Assembly: GCF_910587525.1 (NCBI RefSeq)
Contig: NZ_CAJULS010000085.1
Span: 1 to 10,654 of the forward strand
DNA: 10,654 nt
From: an uncultured Oscillibacter sp.
GTDB taxonomy: Bacteria; Bacillota; Clostridia; Oscillospirales; Oscillospiraceae
Direction: 5' to 3'
The notes under the pieces were generated by a model that was not told the DNA's origin, ran no database searches, and was given only the letters and a program-made list of their open reading frames with translations. The first letter of the stretch is position 1; every line of letters starts with the position of its first letter. The translations under genes and the position numbers were made by a program. Below are positions 5,599-10,654 of the stretch, in pieces.

Positions 5599-6948
5599 TT
5601 AAAAGACGCCCTGCGCCATCATGGCGTCAGCTACCCGCTGGAAGCCGGCGATGTTGGCGCCCGCCACCAGGTTGTAGCCCAGACCGTAGGTCTCGGCGGC
5701 CTCAACGCTCATATTATAGATGTTGTCCATGATCCGGTGGAGCTGCTTGTCGACCTCTTCCTCGGTCCAGATCAGACGCTCGCTGTTCTGAGCCATCTCC
5801 AGGGCGGAGGTGGCCACGCCGCCGGCGTTGACGGCCTTGGAGGGGGCCACGATGACGCCGGGCTGCTCCATCAGGAATTTCAGAGCGTCGTTGGTGGTGG
5901 GCATGTTGGCCACCTCAATATAATACTTTATGCCGTTGGCGGCGATCTGCTTGGCGTGCTCCAGATGCACGTCGTTCTGCATGGCGGAGGGCATGCACAC
6001 GTCCACCTTCACGCCCCAGGGCTTCTGGCCCGGGAAGAACTCCACGCCGAACTTCTCCGCGTAGTCCTGGACCCGGTTGCGGCCGGAATTGCGCATTTCC
6101 ACCAGATATGCGATCTTCTCCGGCGTGGCGACGCCGTCGGGATCGTACACGTAGCCGTCGGGGCCGGAGAGAGTGACCACCTTGGCCCCCAGCTCCGTGG
6201 CCTTCTTGCAGATGCCCCAGGTCACATTGCCGAAGCCCGCGCAGGCGATGGTCTTGCCCTGGATGCTCTCGCCCTCGTGCTTGAGGACGTTTTCCAGATA
6301 GTAAACAGAGCCGAAGCCCGTGGCCTCGGGCCGCACCAGAGAGCCGCCGGAGGCGAAGTCCTTGCCGGTGAGGACGCCGTTCTCCCAGGCGCCCCGCAGG
6401 CGGCGGTACTGGCCGAAGAGATAGCTGATCTCCCGGGTGCCCACGCCCATGTCGCCGGCGGGCACGTCCACGTCCGGACCGATGAAGCGGTGCAGAGCCG
6501 TCATAAAGGACTGGCAGAAGCGCATGATCTCCGCGTCGGACTTGCCGGTGGGATCGAAGTCGCTGCCGCCCTTGCCGCTGCCGATGGGCAGACCCGTCAG
6601 GGCGTTTTTGAAGGTCTGCTCAAAGGCCAGGAACTTGATGATGCTGAGGTTGACGTCTTTCTGGAAGCGAAGGCCGCCCTTGTAGGGACCGATGGCGCCG
6701 TTGAACTGGCAGCGCCAGCCGGTATTGGTGTGCCAGGCGCCGTCATCGGACATCCAGGCCACCCGGAAGCTGATGGTCCGCTCCGGCTCCACCATCCGCT
6801 CCAGCAGACAGGCCTTCTCGTACTCCGGGTGCTTTTCCACCACGGGCTCCAGGGAGGCGAGGACCTCCTCCACCGTCTGGATAAACTCCGGCTCGTCAGC
6901 GTGCTTGGCCTTGACGTTTTCGATGACTCTTGCGAGATATGCGTTCAT
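5599..6948 (-). CDS. gdhA: Hexameric glutamate dehydrogenase, probably NAD-dependent (449 aa)
   Basis: Interconverts glutamate with 2-oxoglutarate and ammonia, linking amino-acid fermentation and nitrogen assimilation. Length and sequence fit family I enzymes. Against Clostridium symbiosum GDH (offset +1, from memory) the active-site residues are present: Lys90 (GPYKGGLRF), Lys114, catalytic Lys126 (GSGKGGSDFDP), Asp166 (VPAGDMGVG) and Ser381. The Rossmann loop is AGFGNVTWG (237-245). Phe239, Pro263 and Asp264 match the residues tied to NAD preference in that enzyme, so many pipelines' 'NADP-specific' label may be wrong here. The start at 6948 is backed by AAGGAGG (complement of 6958-6964) nine bases upstream. 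It is a single-gene unit with its own promoter, a palindromic candidate operator and a hairpin just after the stop. Confidence 0.97.
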   Translation of the reverse strand: MNAYLARVIENVKAKHADEPEFIQTVEEVLASLEPVVEKHPEYEKACLLERMVEPERTISFRVAWMSDDGAWHTNTGWRCQFNGAIGPYKGGLRFQKDVNLSIIKFLAFEQTFKNALTGLPIGSGKGGSDFDPTGKSDAEIMRFCQSFMTALHRFIGPDVDVPAGDMGVGTREISYLFGQYRRLRGAWENGVLTGKDFASGGSLVRPEATGFGSVYYLENVLKHEGESIQGKTIACAGFGNVTWGICKKATELGAKVVTLSGPDGYVYDPDGVATPEKIAYLVEMRNSGRNRVQDYAEKFGVEFFPGQKPWGVKVDVCMPSAMQNDVHLEHAKQIAANGIKYYIEVANMPTTNDALKFLMEQPGVIVAPSKAVNAGGVATSALEMAQNSERLIWTEEEVDKQLHRIMDNIYNMSVEAAETYGLGYNLVAGANIAGFQRVADAMMAQGVF

Positions 6949-6987
6949 CTGAGATGACCTCCTTCAAATCATAGGAATCCCCTCGGA

Positions 6988-7015
6988 AACAGCGGAATAC
7001 CAATATTCCACTGTT
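6988..7015. promoter_or_regulatory. 28-bp palindrome, candidate operator of gdhA
   Basis: Arms AACAGCGGAATA and TATTCCACTGTT match at 11 of 12 positions around a CCAA centre. It abuts the predicted gdhA -10 (7016-7021) and covers the expected transcription start near 7009, an ideal place for a repressor. It does not resemble the TnrA/GlnR or CodY boxes known to me. Confidence 0.6.
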
Positions 7016-7044
7016 ATTCTAACACTTTCCGGAGAAAGAAGCAA
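7016..7044 (-). promoter_or_regulatory. Sigma-A promoter of gdhA
   Basis: On the minus strand, -35 TTGCTT (complement of 7039-7044), 17 bases, -10 TAGAAT (complement of 7016-7021). The expected start near 7009 gives a leader of about 60 bases before the ATG at 6948. Confidence 0.65.
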
Positions 7045-7134
7045 GAGGGAGGCGGCGTTTCCTGGGAAAAAGATGGTGCGGAAATGTCAGGGACGCCGTC
7101 ATAAAAACCCTGGAGTTTTATTCAGACAGTATTA

Positions 7135-7162
7135 TTGACTTTTCACTGGGGCGGGGTATAAT
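7135..7162 (+). promoter_or_regulatory. Strong sigma-A promoter for the phosphoribosyltransferase gene
   Basis: -35 TTGACT (7135-7140), 16-base spacer, perfect -10 TATAAT (7157-7162). The expected start near 7169 gives a leader of about 47 bases. This is among the best promoters in the window. Confidence 0.85.
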
Positions 7163-7215
7163 ATTTCTGGAAAAAGCCCACTTGGAACGATTCTTTGAGA
7201 AGGGAAGAACGAGAT

Positions 7216-7779
7216 ATGAGTACATACCCGATTGAAGTGGCGGGCCTGCATCGGGAACTGCCCATCTGCAAAATTACGGAGGACCTGTATATCGCAGCCT
7301 TCATTGTCTTTGGCGATTCGGAGCTGACGGTGGCCTGCGCCCGGGAGCTTTTGAAGCTGGTTCCCGCGGACAGCTATGACTATATGCTCACCGCCGAGGC
7401 CAAGAGTATTCCGCTGATCCACGAGATGGCGCGGCAGTCCGGGGCGGAGAAGTATTTCATCGCCCGGAAGGGCCCCAAGGCCTATATGCCGGACCCCATC
7501 CATGTGACGGATAAATCCATCACCACCGCCGGGGAGCAGGAGTTGTTTCTGGGCCGGGACGACGCAGACCTGATCCGGGGGAAGCGTATTTTGCTGATGG
7601 ACGACGTGATCTCCACCGGCGGCTCCCTCCACGCCATGGAGGCGCTGGTGGCCATGGCCGGCGGCACAGTGACCGGCAAAGTGGCGGTGTTGGCAGAGGG
7701 CGACGCCCAGAACCGGCCCGACATCAAATTTCTGGCGCCCCTGCCGGTGTTCAGCGCCGACGGGACGGCCAAAGGCTGA
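7216..7779 (+). CDS. Phosphoribosyltransferase, adenine phosphoribosyltransferase-like (187 aa)
   Basis: Predicted to use phosphoribosyl pyrophosphate (PRPP), most likely in purine salvage in the cytoplasm. The type I PRTase signature is clear: a hydrophobic strand then MDDVISTGGS (128-137), with the acidic pair Asp129-Asp130 and a Gly-rich loop that binds PRPP. TAEAKSIPLIHEMA (59-72) and ARKGPKAYM (83-91) match the order of the equivalent APRT segments. It is somewhat longer than typical APRT (about 170 aa), with a different N-terminus, so the base specificity is inferred rather than shown; a regulatory PRTase is possible. ATG 7216 follows AGAAGGGAAG. An upstream in-frame TTG at 7195 is less likely because it would precede that ribosome binding site. 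It stands alone, divergent from gdhA. Confidence 0.8.
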   Translation: MSTYPIEVAGLHRELPICKITEDLYIAAFIVFGDSELTVACARELLKLVPADSYDYMLTAEAKSIPLIHEMARQSGAEKYFIARKGPKAYMPDPIHVTDKSITTAGEQELFLGRDDADLIRGKRILLMDDVISTGGSLHAMEALVAMAGGTVTGKVAVLAEGDAQNRPDIKFLAPLPVFSADGTAKG

Positions 7780-7803
7780 GCGGAGAGACAGGACCAAGCG
7801 TGG

Positions 7804-7824
7804 CGCGCCGTCACAGACGGCGCG
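7804..7824 (+). terminator. GC-rich hairpin, probable terminator of the phosphoribosyltransferase gene
   Basis: Perfect 9-bp stem CGCGCCGTC / GACGGCGCG with loop ACA, 24 bases after the stop codon. ACCA and TGGT further out can add an outer stem. The downstream tract (TTCCTGGTTTG) is a poor T-run, so termination strength is uncertain. Confidence 0.55.
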
Positions 7825-8030
7825 TTCCTGGTTTGTCGGAAAAACCAAAATAGAAACCAGCAGTCCAACAGTCTGGGGAGGGGAGGAGCACGGGGGAGCG
7901 GGAGCCCCTTCGTGAAGAACCGGGCGTCTGCAAATGGCTGCGCGGCGTGCGTTTGCGGATTTCCGCGCGTGGCCCTGTCATCAGAACGGCCGAACAGTGG
8001 CTGTGCGCTGTTATCGGGTCAGGCGTGCGC
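7825..8030. other. Intergenic stretch without a recognised gene
   Basis: About 200 bases before the interrupted YdeI-family gene. I see a small hairpin TGGTTT/AAACCA near 7829-7847 and no convincing promoter, RNA gene or coding segment. Reading frames crossing it show no family similarity. Confidence 0.5.
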
Positions 8031-8045
8031 AAGGAGAGGCGTACA

Positions 8046-8606
8046 GTGAGCGATATTATGGAATTTGCCAGCAGAGAGGAATTCAGGAAATGGCTCTATG
8101 AGCCTTGCCTGACAAGCGCCGGCGTTTGGCTTCTGTTTGGCAAGGCCGGAGGGCCGAAGACAATAAAAGCGGGGGAAGCGCCGGAAGAAGCGCTCTGCTT
8201 TGGATGGATCGACGGACAGGTGGAGAGGATCGACGATCAGGCGTATAAGAAATATTTTTCTTTGCGTAGAGAGAAGAGCAGGTGGTCGGAGAAAAGCAGG
8301 ATGCTGGTCAAAAGCCTTGAAGAGCAGGGACTCATGACCGGTTTCGGCAGAAGGAAAATAGGGGAAGCCCAAAAAAACGGACAGTGGTACGCTCCAAAAC
8401 CCGCGGCGATTACGGAAGAGGAAATTGCCCGTTTATCCGCGCTGCTGAGAGGATATGAGCCCGCCTGAACCAACTTTCAAGCCATGCCTCTGTCCGTGAA
8501 GAGGACCTACACGCGGGCGTATCTGGCCGCCAGGACGGATGCCGGACGGGAAAGGCGGATCGCCTGGATGGTGGACCGCCTCAATCAAAATCTGAAACCG
8601 GTGTGA
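8046..8606 (+). pseudogene. YdeI/OmpD-associated family protein interrupted by an in-frame TGA
   Basis: The family (often labelled bacteriocin-protection, YdeI/OmpD-associated) has no firmly known biochemical role. GTG 8046 is chosen because AAGGAG (8031-8036) lies nine bases upstream; ATG 8058 also reads well. The first part (140 aa) carries the family pattern: FASREEFRKWL, GVWLLFGKAGGPKTIKA, EALCFGWIDGQVERID, and a WSEKS...LEEQGLMTGFG segment. It ends at TGA 8466-8468 after GYEPA. The same frame then continues for 45 codons (TNFQAMPLSVKRTYTRAYLA...LNQNLKPV) to TGA 8604-8606, which is exactly the family's usual C-terminal end. With the stop read through, the product would be 186 residues, normal for the family. 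So one nonsense change splits an otherwise intact gene; a sequencing error or programmed readthrough are alternatives. Confidence 0.82.
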
Positions 8607-8619
8607 CGGGCCCGAATTT

Positions 8620-8640
8620 TCCGGAAAAAGTCTTTCCGGA
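8620..8640. promoter_or_regulatory. Perfect inverted repeat over the -35 of the next gene
   Basis: TCCGGAAA, a five-base centre AAGTC, then TTTCCGGA: 8-bp perfect arms. The right arm contains the -35-like TTTCCG (8633-8638) of the promoter at 8633-8661, so a protein bound here would block it. It could instead be a weak hairpin terminator for the gene before, but no T-run follows. Confidence 0.45.
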
Positions 8641-8661
8641 GGGCCAGAAATGTGATATAAT
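8633..8661 (+). promoter_or_regulatory. Extended -10 promoter of the membrane acyltransferase-like gene
   Basis: TGA directly before a perfect TATAAT (8656-8661) makes an extended -10 (TGnTATAAT). The -35 position, 17 bases upstream, is the weak TTTCCG (8633-8638), tolerable for extended -10 promoters. The expected start, near 8668, is almost at the start codon 8670. Confidence 0.75.
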
Positions 8662-8669
8662 AAAAAATT

Positions 8670-10088
8670 ATGAGAAAAAAGAGTGTTTATTACCTGCCGG
8701 GGATGACGCCCCTGGCCGTCTGTTCAGCGCTGTTCATGGTTTGCTCGGCAGTGGTGCGCATTGTGTGGGCCTGCGGGGAGACGTCTCTCTCCCGCTCCTT
8801 CCTGTGCCTTCAAATTCTCCTGCCTCTGGCAGCAAACGTGTCCTTTGTGCTGATCCTTCTGCGGGATGGGAAAGAGCGCCTGTTCCGCTCCGCCATCCCC
8901 GTATGGCTGGGGTGTGTGTTCTTCGCCGTCAAGGCGCTGGGATTTCCGTCCCGGCTGCACACGGCGCTGTGCCTGCTGCTGTATGCCCTGGTGGCGGCGC
9001 TGTATACTGCCACGGTGACGGGCCGTGTCCCCACCCAGAAGCTTTTGTGGCTTCTCTTCGGCCTGCCCCTGCTGTACCACATCTTTGTAGAGGACACCCG
9101 GAAGACCGGCTGGCCTGTCCACGACTGGCTGCCGGAGGTGTCGGTGCTTTTATGCATGGCGGCGCTGCTCAGTGTGTCCGTGGCCATGAAAAAGAGGACG
9201 CCGGAGGAGGGAGAGTATGTCCCGGGCTTCGGTGACCGGAACGACGGGCGGCGGCTGCGGTCCCTGTCCCCTATCTTTGCGGTGTCTCCCTATTTGATGA
9301 AAACCCGCAATACCTCCCAGAACTTCCTGGAGGACCACGTAGAGATCACGGAGATGGAGAAGTACATCGTCTCCAAGCGCAGGGCGGGGCTGAAAAACTT
9401 CGGAATCCTCCATGTACTGCTGGCGGCCTATGTCCGTGCCTGCGCCCGGTACCCGGGGCTGAACCGGTTCATCGCCGGGCAGAAGGTCTTCTCCCGGGGC
9501 CGGGAGATCGAGATCAACATGACCATCAAAAAGACCATGTCCGTAGACTCGCCGGACACAGTCATCAAAGTCATCTTCGATCCCGCCGACACGGCAGATA
9601 CGGTCTATGGGAAGTTCAACGCCAAGGTTCAGGCGGTGAAGGACGCGCCCCTGGACACCGGCTTTGACAAGCTGGCGGGGGCCTTTAACCTGATCCCGGG
9701 ACTGCTGCTGAAGTTCTTCGTCTTTCTGCTCCAGGCACTGGACTACTTCGGCCTGCTGCCCCGGACGCTGACAAAGCTTTCCCCCTTCCACGGATCGCTT
9801 TACATCACCTCCATGGCCTCTCTGGGCATTCCGCCCATCTACCATCACCTGTACGACTTTGGAAATGTGCCCGTATTCTGTTCCTTCGGCAAGAAGCGCC
9901 GGGTATTTGAGACGCTGCGGGACGGCACGGTGGTCCGGCGGAAGTACATCGACTGCAATTACGTAACAGATGAGCGGATTGTGGACGGGTTCTACTTTGC
10001 CTCCGCCCTGCGGTATCTCCACGGCCTGCTGGACGATCCCTGGCAGCTGGACACACCGCCGGAGGAGGTCGTTCCAGACCAGAGGTAA
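8670..10088 (+). CDS. Membrane protein fused to an E2/CAT-like acyltransferase domain (472 aa)
   Basis: The N-terminal half has about six hydrophobic helices (roughly 12-35, 43-64, 74-91, 97-117, 124-140, 153-172). The C-terminal part, about 200-460, resembles the catalytic domain of 2-oxoacid dehydrogenase E2 acyltransferases and chloramphenicol acetyltransferase. The key match is TDERIVDG (433-440), the place of the canonical DHRxxDG; the catalytic His is Glu435 here while Asp439-Gly440 remain. A further hydrophobic stretch lies at 341-364. No lipoyl domain is present and no E1 or E3 gene is nearby, so an ordinary pyruvate-dehydrogenase-type role is unlikely. The likely start is ATG 8670; the promoter -10 ends only eight bases before it and there is no Shine-Dalgarno sequence, pointing to a leaderless mRNA. 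The substrate and activity are unknown; a non-catalytic or altered transferase is possible. Confidence 0.72.
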   Translation: MRKKSVYYLPGMTPLAVCSALFMVCSAVVRIVWACGETSLSRSFLCLQILLPLAANVSFVLILLRDGKERLFRSAIPVWLGCVFFAVKALGFPSRLHTALCLLLYALVAALYTATVTGRVPTQKLLWLLFGLPLLYHIFVEDTRKTGWPVHDWLPEVSVLLCMAALLSVSVAMKKRTPEEGEYVPGFGDRNDGRRLRSLSPIFAVSPYLMKTRNTSQNFLEDHVEITEMEKYIVSKRRAGLKNFGILHVLLAAYVRACARYPGLNRFIAGQKVFSRGREIEINMTIKKTMSVDSPDTVIKVIFDPADTADTVYGKFNAKVQAVKDAPLDTGFDKLAGAFNLIPGLLLKFFVFLLQALDYFGLLPRTLTKLSPFHGSLYITSMASLGIPPIYHHLYDFGNVPVFCSFGKKRRVFETLRDGTVVRRKYIDCNYVTDERIVDGFYFASALRYLHGLLDDPWQLDTPPEEVVPDQR

Positions 10089-10127
10089 GGGGAATTTGGA
10101 TTGTACCTTTTGAAGGCGAATCGGTTA

Positions 10128-10155
10128 AGGGCCAGGGGTCTGCACCCCTGGCCCT
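10128..10155. terminator. Probable bidirectional terminator between convergent genes
   Basis: Perfect 12-bp stem AGGGCCAGGGGT / ACCCCTGGCCCT with loop CTGC, 39 bases after the acyltransferase-like stop and 25 bases beyond the chemotaxis gene's stop. Neither side has a good T-run (CTTATG on plus, TAACC on minus), but the strength and placement support a termination role. Confidence 0.65.
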
Positions 10156-10180
10156 CTTATGTATAGTCCGTGTGGCCGGC

Positions 10181-10654
10181 TTAGAAAGAACTGTCTATAT
10201 TCGCAGCCTGTTTCAGGCGGAAGGAAGCCACAAGTCCCTTGAGGAGGCTGGCCTGAGAGGACAACTCTTCACTGGCGGCGGCGGACTGCTCGCTGGTGGC
10301 GGAGTTGTTCTGGACCACGCCGGAGATCTGGTCGATGCCCTCGGTAATCTGGGTGATGGAGACGGTCTGGCTCTCCACCTCCTCCACTACGATGGACATC
10401 TTGGCAGTGACGCCGCCGGCGCTCTCACTGGTGCGTTCCAGGGCCTCGGTGACCTTATTCACCACATCGCTGCCCTCGGAGACGGCGGCGATGGAGCTTT
10501 CAATCAGGTCTTTAGTGGCCTTGGCGGCCTCATCCGACCTGTTGGCCAGGTTGCGCACCTCATCGGCCACCACGGCGAAGCCCTTGCCGGCGCTGCCTGC
10601 CCGGGCGGCCTCCACGGCGGCGTTCAGGGCCAGAATATTGGTCTGGAAGGCGAT
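10181..10654 (-). CDS. Methyl-accepting chemotaxis protein, C-terminal 157 residues (truncated by window edge)
   Basis: Chemoreceptor signalling domain that controls the CheA kinase through CheW, normally in membrane arrays. The visible part starts within the highly conserved hairpin tip ([20 protein letters not shown]) and continues [15 protein letters not shown], the receptor signature. A long heptad-like Ser/Thr/Ala-rich return helix then runs to the C-terminus (ends NIDSSF). The tip has AGSAGKGF where AGEAGRGF is common. No C-terminal pentapeptide tether for CheR is evident. The sensor and membrane segments lie beyond the right edge, so the ligand cannot be inferred. The frame is open to the edge, so the Met at 10615 is internal, not the start. 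Confidence 0.95.
   Translation of the reverse strand: MAFQTNILALNAAVEAARAGSAGKGFAVVADEVRNLANRSDEAAKATKDLIESSIAAVSEGSDVVNKVTEALERTSESAGGVTAKMSIVVEEVESQTVSITQITEGIDQISGVVQNNSATSEQSAAASEELSSQASLLKGLVASFRLKQAANIDSSF

Noticed and set aside
5737..6957. 406-codon plus-strand open frame opposite gdhA
   Set aside because: Gly/Val/His-rich shadow translation of a highly conserved gene; no family similarity.
7947..8045. Upstream start (7947) for the YdeI-family gene
   Set aside because: The extra 33 residues show no family similarity, while GTG 8046 has AAGGAG at proper spacing and leads straight into the conserved N-terminus.
8466..8468. TGA as selenocysteine or as a reassigned Trp codon
   Set aside because: TGA serves as the normal stop for other genes here (sigma factor, anti-sigma gene), ruling out genome-wide reassignment, and the family has no known catalytic Cys at this position. 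No SECIS-like hairpin was evident just downstream.
9150..10022. 290-codon minus-strand open frame opposite the acyltransferase-like gene
   Set aside because: Shadow of a real plus-strand gene with promoter and domain matches; no promoter or ribosome binding site of its own.

Overview
The window looks like a chromosomal segment from a GC-rich, gut-type Clostridia bacterium of the Oscillospiraceae kind (Flavonifractor/Oscillibacter-like). The evidence is the dnaG-rpoD order, a Clostridium symbiosum-type hexameric glutamate dehydrogenase, Firmicutes-style AGGAGG ribosome binding sites and sigma-A promoters, and strong G/C third-position bias. The lineage is an inference from gene content and style. 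No tRNA, rRNA, CRISPR array, IS element or phage gene was seen.

Region 1 (1-2898). On the minus strand lies the macromolecular-synthesis pair dnaG (primase) then rpoD (primary sigma factor). The genes overlap by 8 bases, and rpoD runs off the left edge. A divergent intergenic region of about 225 bp carries a minus promoter for dnaG and a very good plus promoter for the next gene. The last ~600 bp of dnaG is about 48% GC by hand count, against 60-78% in flanking coding sequence, so the gene looks mosaic.

Region 2 (2834-5598). On the plus strand are an Sfp-type phosphopantetheinyl transferase with its own promoter and a textbook intrinsic terminator, then a sigma-70/ECF factor with a candidate self-recognised promoter. 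The sigma gene is translationally coupled (ATGA overlap) to a single-pass membrane protein, probably its anti-sigma factor/sensor. Between this gene and the convergent gdhA lie about 200 bp that can fold into a closed multibranched structure with terminal inverted repeats, the least explained non-coding stretch here.

Region 3 (5599-7824). gdhA is on the minus strand, with a predicted sigma-A promoter and a near-perfect 28-bp palindrome on its transcription start. Its cofactor-site residues suggest NAD rather than NADP use. Divergent from it is a phosphoribosyltransferase related to adenine phosphoribosyltransferase, with a strong promoter and a GC-rich hairpin after it.

Region 4 (7825-10654). 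A YdeI/OmpD-associated family gene is interrupted by one in-frame TGA, with an intact C-terminal tail in the same frame. Next is a membrane protein fused to an E2/CAT-like acyltransferase domain whose catalytic His position is Glu; its mRNA appears leaderless or nearly so. It ends at a perfect 12-bp hairpin shared with a convergent methyl-accepting chemotaxis protein that runs off the right edge.

The genes are mostly independent transcription units: replication/transcription core, carrier-protein activation, envelope-stress-type signalling, nitrogen metabolism, purine salvage and chemotaxis. Only dnaG-rpoD and the sigma/anti-sigma pair look like true operons.
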